Shown here: positions 51,852-64,000 of the stretch, piece after piece
Layout of the letters: each line of letters begins with the position of its first letter
Position numbering within the stretch: the first letter of the stretch is position 1
NCBI GenBank assembly: GCA_948470475.1
Contig: OX419347.1
Coordinates: 16,989,175 to 17,053,174 of the forward strand
Reading direction: 5' to 3'
DNA length: 64,000 nucleotides
DNA from: Galaxea fascicularis
Lineage: Eukaryota; Cnidaria; Anthozoa; Scleractinia; Euphylliidae
Notes under the pieces: model-generated
Databases searched by the model: none
Told to the model about the DNA's origin: nothing
Seen by the model: only the letters and a program-made list of their open reading frames with translations
Program-made: the position numbers and the translations under genes

Positions 51852-54716
51852 ACTATAATCCCAGCAGTTCGGTCAAGAGTACTGGCACAACAATATCAAC
51901 AGGTAAGTCTTTATTGACGCGTCTTTGATTATACATTTACACTCAGATTAAATGTTTGCTTTAGGGGCATGCGTAGCACACAGAAGTAGTGCCTTGCAAC
52001 ACTTTTGAACCTTGGTCCTCTAAATAATTCCCTTATGAATATTTTAATCCTCGGACGTTCACAACTGTTATCCACAACCACACCGGGTATAGGAGTTGGG
52101 TGGGTGTTCTGTAACCATATCAATATTGTGACCCACAACTGAAGGGGGTCACATAACTTTATGTGATGTTACTCTTACAATAAATCAGTACAACCAAAAT
52201 TGACTGATCAACTAGAATAGACAAAAACCTTAAAACAAGAATTATTTGCGAAAATCTTCCATGGCAACGTGAGAGACGTCAACACAAGAAAATTTGGTCA
52301 AATTATTTCAAACAGCAAAAGAAAGTCTACGCCAACCTGAAAAAAATACCAGCCGAGATGGAATGGAGGTGGCACCCATTTCCACCTTGTACGCCCGAAG
52401 GTCAAATTTGACCATATACTAAGCAGGTGTAGGTTGTGCCCTATAGTTACTATTATTCACCGAAAATAGGAGAATAGACAACAGAAACACAACGCGCACT
52501 CAAACCGATCAGGTTCAAACAATTCTTTATCCCCCCTTGTTTGGTCATGAGGATCAGAATTACTTTTAGTTTCAGTGTCATGCAATTCCAGACTTTTCTG
52601 GAATTATCTTATAATCTGAAGTACTCCAGAAATATCTTTGATGTGACCCAGCAGTTTCCACAAATGGTAGACCTTGTGATACACTATAAATAGTAACAGA
52701 ACTTTCTAGATACTTGAAAATGTATAAAAGCAGGCTCGTAAGTAATAGAGTGAACTCTCTTGCCAGAGGGCTTATCCTCGTGGCCGGCTCTGATTGAGCT
52801 TATGCTATGGATGCTATACTGTGAGCAAGCTATAATGAACTGCTATAACTATGGTGGAGCTATAACCTTTGACCTTGCTATATCCGGGGAGAAGAAAGAA
52901 ACGATAGCAGAAAAGGGAGGAAGATAAAAGAGTTCAGAGTTCATTATGAAGTCCTCCGTACGAGCGTGAGTTTGTGCGCACAGAAAAGCCAATGAGTGGA
53001 AAGGATCCACTGAATCAAGAAAGTCAAGCATTGTTGTCTTTAGACGGTGGAACTTGGAGGTCAAAGAGAATGAAAGATAGTAAGCCTGCTTTACGAACTG
53101 CTTAACTTAATCTTTAACCTAACTAATTGTAACATTGTTTAACTAACTTGTCGAACTCGGGAGCTCTTTTCACTTATGTCTTGTTCGCAGACATCACTTG
53201 GTTATTCCAGCACGTAATACTGGCGTCAAGCTTTATCTCTGCTGATTTACTCTGGAATCAGGAAATTGCCTCCCTACCAGCTTCCCTCCTGTCTCGATGA
53301 GGCACCTTACTTAGAAGCAAGAGCATTTTCTGATTAGTCGGGCCGATGATAGACCGGTTTTCATCTGAGCGCCGAATGGATAAAGTTAATTGTCTTAGTC
53401 AAGAAAGGCATCAAGATTAGCAAGGAAAATAAACATGTTGATATGGAGGCATAAAGGGTTACAGTTATAACGGAACCAAATCATTTTTCTCTCTCTTTTG
53501 CTTGTTCTCCATAGTTCTTCGCACTGTGAAGTAGATTAGCTACAGACATCAGCCAAATGATCCATTTGTTTCAATGCACTTTACAATCCCCTAAAAAGAT
53601 TAATGTGGTTCTGCATCGGTTGCTCAGTAAAAACGACTTTTAAGAACATACTACCTTTTTGAGATCTTTATCAAGGTTAAAGTGCACCTACAACCAATCT
53701 TTTTTTCCGCTAAAACAAATCTTTGTACCTAGCCTGTTCGAAAAGCATTGCGCTCTTTTGTGTTTGTTTTTGCCAAATGTTGGCTTTTTAAAGAGGCTCG
53801 ATTTTAGTGTGCTCACCAGGAGAGCGTATTGCTATGGTGACAGTCACGAAAGGTTACGCATTGCGGTCCGGAACTGATGATTTAATTAGTTTTCACACAT
53901 GCCTTTGCGCACCTCAAATGTGTTCATTAATCCGAACCTGTCTGTTACTTTTATGATTTCAGTCTGTTAAATTTCGGTAACTCTGCGCTTTGCTCAATAT
54001 GGGAGAATCATGCTAATCTTGGCAACATCGCTCCACTTTTGCTGGCCCTATCCCCGGGGCCCTATCTCCATCGCGATGCCCCGTTTCTCACGTTAAACGA
54101 CTTTATACGGGTAAACAATCGTTCGTGCACCAAATATTTAAGCGAAAATATTTTATTTCGTGATGAAAGTCGCTGTGTAAATATCGCCGATCTTCATGAT
54201 GGAAATGGAGGCCCATTTTAGAAACAATGGTTCAAGGATGTTGATGCGGCGATCGACTGTATTTAGTGCCGTGCTTGCTGGTAATATTAGCCTCAAAAAT
54301 CCCATTGTATCGCTGAAGAGCCCCATAAACAGCCATTAGATGTACTAACCAGCCGGATGGACCCAAAATCAAACTCATCGAACTTATCATCACTGTGATA
54401 TAAACCATTTGACGCAGAATCATACAATAGACGTACAAATCAAGCAAAACCTCTAAACAAACATCGGGAAAAACGAAAGAAAAGCAAAGCCCGCCAAAAT
54501 TCAGAAAGCGCGCCAAAACAAGACAAGTACAAACAGAATAATTAAAAGCTTTAAAAATCAGTCAGTAAGCTAGTTCGTGAATAAATTACTTTGAATAAAT
54601 GTCTTTAAATTAAACCAAGATTTCCTGCAGCATGTTAAAGTGAATGAACTGATGTGCATCCTTAGAATTAACAGTTCTTTAATAACAGCATTTTAAGTCT
54701 AACGGCTTGAAAATAC

Positions 54717-55118
54717 TGTAAGGGTTTCCGCTCCTTCTTAAGTTTACAGGCGGCACACCCATACTTTTGAAGAGCTGTGATCCACCCCTAGCTAAATTTT
54801 CCAAATAATTGTTCTTCCAATTCTAGATTTTAAATGTAATGACTTAGGATTGTAAGGGTTTCCTCTCCCTCCTAAGTTTACAGGCGGCACACCCATACTT
54901 TTGAGGTGCTGAGATCCACTCCTAGCTAAATTTTCCAAATAATTGTTCTTCAAATTCTAGATTTTAAATATAATGACTTAGGATTGTAAGGGTTTCCTCT
55001 CCCTCCTTAGTTTACAGGCGGCGCGCCCATACGTTTGAGGTGCTGAGATCCACCCCTAGCTAAATTTTCCCAAACAATTGTTCTTCAAATTCTCAACTTA
55101 AATCTAATAAATTAGAAT
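54717..55118. repeat. Three tandem copies of a 134-bp unit
   Basis: Units begin with tgtaagggttt at 54717, 54851 and 54985, a period of 134 bp. All include acaggcggc, cccatac-tttga, gagatccac and agctaaattttcc, with a few differences between copies. Non-coding. A further copy lies at 55520. Confidence 0.9.
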
Positions 55119-55519
55119 CTAAACCCCCCGGACACAGACTTGCACGCTCTTTGGGTTCAGGCAGTTTATTATATAATTTACACATACAATCATCTTTCAA
55201 AGCTATACAATACATTGAAGACTTAAGGCCCATAAACAACCTAAGAACTACTTATAATTGACAAAATCATAACTGCCCATGGAGTGGGTGGGTTGGGAAA
55301 GCAAAAACTACAACTTCAAGGTGGCTAGAAAAATGCTGGTTTCAGTAGCAACGTAAAGGCTATAATGGCTAAACACGTATAGGCGTGTGATAAAACTAGC
55401 GGTGTCTTGTGGTAAACTACGCCCTTCCGACCACATGGAAGGTATGTTGCCTATCTCCCTCGCAGCTTGTCCTTCCGAGACATGGGTCTAGATTTATATT
55501 AATGGGTATTAATATCCAC

Positions 55520-55682
55520 TGTAAGGTTTTCCGCTCCCTCTTATTTACAGCGGCGCGCCCATACTTTTGAGGTGATGAGATCGATCCTTAGCTAAATTTT
55601 CCAGATTATTGTTCTTTAAATTCAACATTTTAAATGTAATGACTTAGGATTGTAAGGGTTTTTGCTACCTCTTAAGTTCAAA
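55520..55682. repeat. Displaced copy and partial copy of the 134-bp repeat
   Basis: A fourth unit (55520-55650) and a truncated fifth (55651-55682) continue the array after about 400 bp of unrelated sequence (55119-55519). Either the array was interrupted by an insertion, or the units are terminal subrepeats of a larger element whose body is the 400-bp segment. Confidence 0.8.
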
Positions 55683-56608
55683 GATAGAAACTAAGAACGG
55701 AAACCACGCGCTTTTAAGTGTCAAATAACTTCCCCTGGCTGTATTTTTATTTTCTGCTTTTCTCACAGCCGTGACAAAAAAGTGTCTCTCGACCCGTCCA
55801 GACAAACGACCTCAGTGTGCTGTAAGACATAGCTATAGCTAAAAATTGATTAACTTTTTAATTCTGAAATAAGCAGTAATTTCTTCGTGATTTACGACGT
55901 ACAGTCGTTTGAACCATTCATAACTGTATCTTATCTGTTGCCCGTCATTCTGACATCTGTTGTTGAGTCTCGTGTTCGAGAGGTTCGAGTTTCCGGGAGT
56001 AACGAGCAATTCAAACTACGTCAGTGGTCAACCCGATTGCGCAGCAAACCGATTTGTTGGCTTTTGTCGTATAAAATCTAATGCGTTTATGTGGGGTACT
56101 TGCATTTTAACACTATTTCTATGACGGGCCGTTTTGTTCTCTTTCTTTGTGAATACTACTTACAAAAACTCCACTTGGTAACCGTGCTGGTTTAATAGAT
56201 ACTGTCAAGAGATAACTGGAGACTGATCAGTTTAAAGTTCGTCAAATCAACTTATGTTGACAAGTATAAGACGGCATGATTGGAGCTCTTTGAGTGAATG
56301 TCCTCTTCTTTCAAAACAATGGAATTGATTGATAGGTTAATTATAATCTCCCACAAATATTCCGTGAATGTAGCGTTCTACGCCGCTTTCGCAATGAAAT
56401 CGAGGCTCGTGTGAAACCGAGTGAGAAGGGGCGTGGGTCTATTCTTGATTTGACGTCAAAAACTGCTTCGCATGTAAGACTTAAGCAAAATTAATACAGG
56501 GAGGCTCCACTCCTTGCCCCTTTGTACACATTCCATTGGAACGAGTCTTATTCTGTAACCCGTGATATGCACAGAAAAGAATATTTCCCAATAACAAGCA
56601 CACCCACA

Positions 56609-56862
56609 ACGAAAAAGAAATTCACTACGAAAATGAAGACCCGCTACGAAAATGAAGATCCCCTACGAAAATGAAGACCCGCTACAAAAACGAAGATCCC
56701 AAATGAAAACGAAAACGGTACGAAAACGAAGCAAGACCAAAAACAATTTCTTGTCCCGCACCTGAGGTCTCAGTTCTAACCCCAAACGTAGTAGTAGTAT
56801 CGAAAATGAAGGCCCGAGGACCCATTACGAAAACGAAGACCAACGACAACGAAGACCCCTCA
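56609..56862. repeat. Minisatellite of CTACGAAAATGAAGACCCG-type units
   Basis: Roughly 19-20-bp units starting near 56624, 56644, 56663 and 56682, degenerate to about 56733, with more copies at about 56800-56862. Purine-rich on the plus strand; no coding role seen. Confidence 0.8.
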
Positions 56863-57282
56863 CGAATTCTTGTCCACATGCACTTGACGTCTCATACTCT
56901 CTTCGCACACACGAAAGAAGAGGAGGCACGCAGCTCTGCGAACAACTCACAGCGGATAGGCTGCAACAGAAACAATGGACCCTAGCCCTGAAACAATAGA
57001 GCTTCGTGTTAATAAGAACCAATGAAATAAGAGGTTTCTGAGACGTACGTGGCAACTGCGAAAGAAAGATTACTTTCCAACAAGAACCTCTAGCCCCTGT
57101 GGTTATTCCGGCCATCCCGTTTCAATTAATTTTCTTCATGTCTTTATATTTATGTAAAATGAATGAGTACAAATAAAGGTTGTTTTTATTGTTGTTTCAA
57201 GAGTTGCGTGACCCAGATCTAACCTCAGGCAGGTTTGATATCGATATTCAGTGGAAAATTGTCGATCCAACATAATAGTCCA

Positions 57283-57420
57283 GGCCCCGGTTGTTCAAAG
57301 GCTGGATAGCGCTATCCACCGGATAAATATCTATCCAGTGAATAGCTTTCCCATTACTTACCCGCTGGATAGTGATTTATCCGGTGGATAGCTCTATCCA
57401 ATGTTTGAGCAACTGGGTCC
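57283..57420. mobile_element. MITE-like foldback element
   Basis: The left arm (ggccccggttgttcaaag ... gctatccaccggataaat) and the right arm (atttatccggtggatagc ... caactgggtcc) are inverted repeats of about 46 bp with several mismatches. The submotif ctatcca/tggatag appears repeatedly inside. No ORF. The structure fits a non-autonomous DNA transposon. Confidence 0.75.
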
Positions 57421-60365
57421 AGATGACCTAGAGCCAAATGAAATCTTTTTCTGAATACCAACCTTGTCATTGCTGTCCTTTTTGGCTTCGCGGATAATTT
57501 TGATCACGTAATCTGTCATGTGATCAAAATATTCATGTGATCAAACATTCAGAAATTGGCTAATTGTAGGTGACTGGTTTTATCGTAAATAAATCAAGTT
57601 TCTAATGGAAATCCAATATATCCCATTGTCTCATAAAATTGTTATAAAGAACGATGGACGACCATTCCAGACGTCAAGGCCGGGAGTATTTAGTATGCAT
57701 AGGGAAAGCGTTTCATTCGAATTTCAATCCGAAAACCTCATTTTTTACACTGAGAGATGCTCTCGTCATCTATGATGAGATCTATTGTACTCCTATGTCC
57801 CAAATTTCATTTCATTGTTATTCCTCTGCCATGTCTTATTACAAAAATAAACTCTTTTCGTAGTAAAAGCCACTGATTCAGACCTAATCCGCTTGAGAGA
57901 GTGACCAACCATTGAGAATTCAGCTTAATAAGACGGTCGGCGCTGGGAACGCAATATCGGATTTTCCACACATTACGATTGCGATTTGGGATAATTTCGC
58001 CATTTTGGGCCCATCTTTGACTTCAAAGAAAACAAAGGAATCACAATGAGCCAAAGATTCCCCCGATCGATATTGTTTGCTAAGTGCGTATTTACCAGCA
58101 TCTGCATGTATGATCTTTGTCCCTCCCCTCCCTTCATGATCAATCAATGATCAATCAAAGAAACACTTGTTTACTGAATTACAGGAATAGTTTTGTAATT
58201 ATGTCATTGAGTCAAAACAGGAGGCTGGAGCAAGTATGCGGAAAATACGGCTTCACGCCAAAACTCAGAGGACACGATTGAGAACCGTGAAATTTACCAA
58301 AAGAATTTCTCGAGATGCACGTACCACTTGCCTTCCCCTAGAAAATCCAATTAATGTTGCTCTTTACGCTTATGTGTAAATATCTCGTTACGTGCTGAAG
58401 CCTCTAGTTCGCAGTTGATTCTATTGACGGAGGGTGACACAGCAGTTACCACATTCTTTAACTTCGTCATAGTCGATGGGTCACTATGGAACATCGTAAT
58501 ATCGGTCTGAAAATAGCTACAATTGTGGCTCAGCTGAAAAATGCGCCGTGGTTAGCAAAACAAACATGGTGATTACGTAAGGGACTTTCCCGGCGTAATT
58601 TGAGCACTGGTCGTTGAGGAAGTTAATTGTGCAAGGCTGGACTAGATGGTCGAACAGTTACTCCAGAATTACAAGCCCGTCACCAATTCATGAGCTGCAA
58701 CCTGTTGATATGGCTTCAAGTATCTATGGTTAGTTGGCGTTATATTGTTTTAATTAAGTCGAGTAATGTTTGTTTGATAGATTTGTTTATGCGGAAGCTG
58801 CAAGAGGGAAAAGTGAAGAATGTTGTTGACAATCAAAGTGGTTAATAGAACAGTTGAGGAAGGAGCTATTCTGGCTGTCATAAGTAAGATACGTATCTCC
58901 TTCACATTGCGTTATTGCACACGCAACGTTTTCCTGTCTGCAATCAAAAACGAAGGGCTAAAGAGCGATTGGGATCACCGTAATATCATGCCCTCAAAAG
59001 TTTATAATTCCGGTATGAAGAAGAAGCAAAACTAGTCATGCATTTGTTGTCTTTCTGTTACGTCACTCGTGAGTTTCACAGGTTTTTACACTGAGGATGA
59101 GCCATTGTCTGAGCATCCGTTAGGACTCAGGAGTATACCAAACTGGAGGCAAGATATATAGTGCGAATACTCAAACTCAAACAATGATTTGTTACCGATC
59201 CTACCGGGGAGTTGGTACTTCCGTACACCGGGTAATGCGGAATAGCCATCAGCCGAATGTAACCCTTGTTACAATTATACAAAAGAGCTAAATTTTCTGG
59301 GCGTTCAGGACATCTTCGACGGCTCAGTTAGTTTTCCTTTACTCGGTTGTAATAATGCTAGCTTTTCGATAGAAATTGGTATGCAAGAGTGTACAAAAGA
59401 ATCACGAAAAAAATTTTCGGACAAAGCCGAGAACGGCTAAAAAGCCATCAATTAAATTTCCTTCAAAGTTGTTTGCCTCCGCACCTAGCCCGGAGAGAAT
59501 CCCACAGTTGCCTGCTGCAGACCGTCTGCCGAAGCAACAGTTTCATTTATTCAGTAACTAAAGTAAACCTCGTGACTAATCTGTTTGCACAAGCGCGTGA
59601 GTAATGAATACCATACCGTTGCAGTATATATTTCGGATTTAAACTGCCGTGTCTCAAACGTTTGAAGGTAGAAATCCGTAGAACAAACATCGTCTTTAAA
59701 TTAACCTCATGACAAATAAGTGTTTACACCCTAAGATTTCATTAAAATATGATCTCTGACCTTTCGTTTTGATTGATTTGAGAAAAGGGAAAAATACCGT
59801 GTTCAGCTTTAGTTCTCTTGACGTCAATTCTGCCCTTTGCTTCCATTGAATTTCATTACCACGTGACGATTTGGTGCTGTGTTAACAAAATACCTCTAAA
59901 GAGTCGCGAGTATTGAGGAGGTGCATGGAAACACGGCGGTTGTAAAGGTGTATTTTGGAATTAAATAGCGATGTATTGGACTTTGTGGCCATAAACTTCT
60001 CATAAAAACCTTTCAAATAAACGCTATGATAAGGTTCAAAAGTTCTGAGCTTGGGTTACCTGTGGTGTCGGTAACGATGGCCACTCAGTATTTACATCCT
60101 TCGATGCTTGGTTTGCGTTTCTGCAATGCCGTATGTACTTTTCGTATCAAAGAAAGCAAAATATATAGTTGAAAATGTGCAATAACAGCAAAACGTAACT
60201 ATTTCCAACTCGCCTTTGCAACCATTCTCGAGCGATCATTTCCTCATGCATACTGATAAAGGGGGTTTCCCCATGATGTAATCTGTGTTCTCAGCGGTAG
60301 ATCATGAGAGCTCGCTCTAATAAGGTTTCTTCCAAATCAAAGACTTTTGGCTTCTGAATGTCGTT

Positions 60366-63300
60366 ATGGCTTCACAGGAATACGGTAAGTACGTTTAACA
60401 TGATCGCAGCCTTAGCCTGCGAAAGTTTACTTCAGGGAAATCAGTTGAGACTGAATGATTGTGACCTAAGTGCTTGATGCAAATAACGAGAGATTCTTCG
60501 AGTTAAACCAAAAGAGGTTTTATTTCAAACCAAGTGATACTGTCCGTTATCACCTGTATATTTACTTTGCATGCGTCAAGTAGAATCCTATTTCAGGCGC
60601 AATTTGGGAATTAAAGTTTAATCAATTGGTAATGGTTCATATTTTGCAACTGTTTTGGTGTTCCATGCTATGTTCTCAGAAGTTTATATTTAGTTTAAAA
60701 AGAAACCAGAACTTTTATGCTTTTGCACCCATCACATTTAATGGACGATCTAACTAAGAGACAGACTCGTATAGTCCTTGATCATGACTATGTCAATGTT
60801 AGATTGGCAGTCAAAATCGAGACATGTATTCCTTCGTGCAAAATGCCATCACACGCTTCACAGATTACTCAAACAAATTATTCTATTGATTGCAATAGAA
60901 ATCATCTTATCCATATTTTCATGATTACACGGCAGTTATCCTTGAGTCTACAAGCTACTGCCAGGTGAAATTAAACTGGAAAACGATACATTCTAGCAGA
61001 GCCTGACAGAAATGAAACAAAGTGAATAATCTATTTAATTAGGCGGAAATTTAAACCTCATGAAAACTACAGAGTTTGGATATGCATGAACTTCTGAACA
61101 AAGGTAACAATACGTAATACATCCGTTGACTTATTTATGCAATCAACTTAAATGGTAGGCTACATTTAGCTTTATCTAAACAATTTTAAATAAAAAAGAG
61201 AGTTGATCGTATATCTACTGAGGCCGCCACGTTCAGTGTCACAACTGCGGGAAAAAAATCGGGGAAAAAAACCGGGATGAGCTTCATGCTTCCGGTCTTT
61301 TGTTCTGCAAGACCTTTGCTTCGATTTTGAGTGGTGCGACGTCACAAAGTTAATAATGCTTGCCTTGACACAGTTTTGGACTGAAAACCAAAATGCCCTA
61401 GGGAGATATGAATGATACAAAATAATCTTGTTTGTGCAGGAGTCGGTTTCACAAAGAATAGTTGAAAACAAAGACAAGTAAAAAGATGACGCATTTTAAA
61501 CAGCTTTTTGCGGTCGGATTTCAGGATTTCACAGTTCTTTGACCAAAACGCAATCCCAAGTCAATGCGGAAAAAAGATCAGTCACATTAAACTTCGTTTA
61601 AATTCTTGTGAAGAACGAGCGTCAAAAACTGGATGCAGACGAGTAATTTGCATCTCAATGATTTTACTACGTGTTAGCCGGCTTCCGTGGTGAAAAAGGT
61701 ATGGGTGATATACACGCAACAAATCTTGAAAAGAAGATGAGTTACGTCGAACCTCAGCTTTAAGGACCTTGCGGGCATCCCCTGTAAGCGCGGCAACAAA
61801 CCAACCTCGCTCCCAGGACCTTTCCTTTCGAAGTGAAGGAAGCGAAGGAAAAAGTCCTGGAAACGAGGTTGCCACCAAACAACGGTTCTGGTCAGTTTCA
61901 CCACTAAAAGACTAAATATTCAATCTACCATATACGGCCCGAGATCAGCGCAAGAGGACACCCTTTAGAAGCCAAAAGATGAACTAACCGCTCGTAGGCA
62001 GATATGCGCAGAATTGATCAGAACTCTTCTTGCCATCAGACATGCGCAAAAGGGAAGAGCTTTGGGTCGAAAATGGATGTTGCTGCTCAGCAATGAGAAT
62101 TAAAAATAGCCTCATGAGAACGCTGTCTGTCTTGCAGGTTATGAGAACTATATAGTGGAGGAAACATCACAATCTGCAGACACCACTCAAACCCAGGAAG
62201 GCAAAGGGGATGACGGACCCCATGAGGACATTGTGACACTGATTGGTCAACATGTTCAAGGATCCTACTGTAAATACGTATTCTCCAGACTTCAGAAGAA
62301 CGAAAAAGATGGACAGTACAATCCAAGACCTAGCAAAGGAATCGTCGTTAAAAAAGGTAACGTGCTAATTAAGGGGCTCTCAAAATTGTGTCACTTTCCC
62401 GACTAGCTATAACAACCTAAGATGGTAGATTTACGAGAGAGACCACTGTCCGTGGTGTTGTTGTAAAAACGCTGTCGAAGTTATTGGGAGGGGGCACTCA
62501 AACTCAGGGACTAAGGGACTCAGGGACAGCTATTCAAGCGAGAAATGATGAGTTCAGATTAACGATTCGAGTAAAAAGTTGTTATTGATTTTAAATCCAT
62601 TTTCGTGGCAACAATTGTAGGCTGTAAGAAGTGTCCATGGGCCATTGAATCCTTTTTTGAAGATCCGGACCAATTCATCAAAGAGATGGACAGGTGTGCC
62701 AACTTGTGCAAGGACCAGCGTGAACAGTTTATCCTTCATAAGATTCTTCCACATCTTGAGGAATCATGGGGCAAATGTTCTTCCAATAACGAAGACGTCT
62801 ACAAAATGTTAACGAAATTGAGCTGCGTCATAAACAGTGGTACGGTCGTCAAACATTCCCTTCAACTGCTGCTTCATCTCATTTGCCAAGATAATTTCGG
62901 AAGTGAAAGTGGGAATCTGTTGGTCTTGGAAAAAATCGTCAGGACATCCATTTTTTCCTCCGAAGGAATGTTTAGAAAAGACGAGCATTCAGAACGAAAA
63001 CTCAAACTCTTCTCCTACAGTCGTATTTTGTCGCTGCTTTTGATACAACAGGTTCGGCAAGATGAGTTACAAATGATAGATATGATAGAGGATCTGAGTA
63101 AGGTTCAGATGGAGATAAAAAGGCGTTGTGATCAGCTAGAGAACAAAAAGAAGGATGTGCTTCGCTATTCTATGGAACTCATCCTTAGAGCCACCTCTTA
63201 TCTCTTAAAACCGAGGGAAAATTGGCAACTGGCAACAAGAATAAGGAGCTCCATTGCAGAGTGCCAAGAGTTCTGTGAGAATTCAGACAAAGAAAGCAAA

Positions 63301-63390
63301 GATTTGAAGATTCTGCGAGCCATCAAAGAAAAGAAGAGAAATGGAGAGTGGCTGGACCTGCACTGCCTTTTAATTCACCTTCATGAAAAG
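60366..63390 (+). CDS. 5' part of a paralogue of the tandem-pseudokinase gene (partial)
   Basis: Three exons are seen: 60366-60384 (MASQEYG), 62138-62358 and 62621-63390. Phases are 1, 1, 0, the same order as the minus-strand gene. The third exon aligns by eye along its whole length with the 31974-31196 exon: both contain the pattern ...DQFI...C..QRE.FIL.KILP.LE.SWG and end in a LIHLH.K codon boundary. The second exon ends in KGIVVKKG, like KGILRKKG in the other gene, and carries YENYIVEET and an acidic/Gln-rich stretch. The gene continues past 64000; no counterpart of the next exon is visible in the last 600 bp. Whether it also encodes two pseudokinase domains is unknown. Function not assigned. 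Confidence 0.75.
61802..61871. mobile_element. Short foldback element in an intron
   Basis: Ends caacctcgctcccaggac (61802-61819) and gtcctggaaacgaggttg (61854-61871) are inverted repeats with two mismatches; an inner pair, ctttccttt and aaggaaaaag, extends the hairpin. It lies in the intron between the first two exons of the pseudokinase paralogue. Confidence 0.7.
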
Positions 63391-64000
63391 GTTAATATAC
63401 GTATTTCTTTTTTTAATGATATTTCTTTGCGTGATACTAATCAAAGCTAACGACGAAACGATCTTTTTCATATTTAAGAGACACAGTCAGCGCTTTTACC
63501 GTGCTGACCTGGACACTAGTTTTTTATCACTTTGAAAAGAGTTCACCTCAACTCGAAATCAAAGATACGCGTCGAGTACACCTAGAAATCCCCTTCAATC
63601 TTCGCAGTGTTTAGCTCGATTTTCAATCGTTAACCGGAAAACCTGTTTTTGAGGGTGCGGCATCCTATTATGTTATCATATTTGGTTAAAAACAGTATGG
63701 ATCGCGTCTCTAAAACAACAAAAAAAAACTTCTCTTTGTTCTTTCTCATGCCTTCTGAGGGGCTGAGAATATTGTAAAACGGAAAGATAGTGAACTGAGG
63801 TGTCAATCCCGTAGCACATTTGAAATATGCTAATTGCTTGCGCGCGCTTAGAATTACAATAGCCATTATAATTGTAAATACATATTTGGAAAATCGCGTT
63901 TTCTCGACCTGACGAAAGTCCGTGGGGAGGAAACCTTTGTCAACGATTCGAACTTTGCGTCATGGCTGCTCGGTTTGGAGCTCAAACGAAGACATCAGCA
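63391..64000 (+). other. Intron of the partial paralogue (no exon seen)
   Basis: This follows the GT donor after the third exon. No open stretch matches the next exon of the minus-strand gene (which begins VHSERPKP). Nothing else is recognisable up to the window edge. Confidence 0.5.

Larger units (their letters stand above)
44842..60365. other. Gene-poor 15.5-kb interval upstream of the FoxD-like gene
   Basis: No ORF longer than about 100 codons has recognisable similarity. The interval lies 5' of the FoxD-like gene and 5' of the plus-strand pseudokinase paralogue, so it should contain both promoters. It holds the foldback element at 51.7 kb, the 134-bp repeats at 54.7-55.7 kb, the minisatellite at 56.6 kb and a second foldback at 57.3 kb. 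Developmental regulators often have such flanks; no enhancer can be identified by eye. Confidence 0.5.

Noticed and set aside
53990..54030. U6 snRNA-like words (ctcaat, tgctaatctt)
   Set aside because: Only short matches; the rest of U6 is absent.
1..64000. CRISPR arrays, operons, ribosome-binding sites, bacterial promoters
   Set aside because: The window has spliced eukaryotic genes; no prokaryotic signals were seen.

Overview
The window looks like nuclear DNA of an invertebrate animal, most likely an anthozoan cnidarian (coral or sea anemone). The evidence is indirect: small, evenly sized exons with GT-AG introns, AT-rich introns full of microsatellites, many short foldback (MITE-like) elements, a tRNA-derived SINE, and intronless fork head genes. 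No species can be named from the sequence alone. All splice junctions were placed by eye from frame continuity, GT/AG signals and family knowledge.

Layout. 1-4.5 kb: repeat-rich DNA with foldback elements and the 3' remnant of a non-LTR retrotransposon. 4.5-16.8 kb (+): a complete TTLL7-type tubulin polyglutamylase gene, 27 coding exons, 940 aa. 16.8-20.8 kb: intergenic, with an inverted-repeat element. 20.8-36.6 kb (-): an 18-exon gene for a predicted 1907-aa protein that I do not recognise as a named family. It has a low-complexity N-terminus made of small phase-1 exons, a helical domain, two consecutive tyrosine-kinase-like domains that have both lost catalytic residues, and an ~835-aa tail with 87-aa tandem repeats and many tyrosine motifs. 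38.0-38.8 kb and 44.0-44.8 kb (-): two intronless fork head genes, the second FoxD-like with an eh1-type repressor motif, the first divergent. 45-60 kb: about 15 kb without recognisable genes, with foldback elements and tandem repeats. 60.4-63.4 kb (+): the 5' part of a paralogue of the pseudokinase gene, which runs off the right edge.

How the genes relate. TTLL7 and the pseudokinase gene converge. The pseudokinase gene and its paralogue are divergently oriented and flank the two fork head genes. This suggests a lineage-specific family, duplicated and inverted around a Fox pair. TTLL7 should act on tubulin in cilia or neurites. The pseudokinase protein, with no intact catalytic centre and a tail rich in candidate phosphotyrosine sites, reads as a scaffold or signalling adaptor; that role is inferred. 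It is the best candidate here for an undescribed system.
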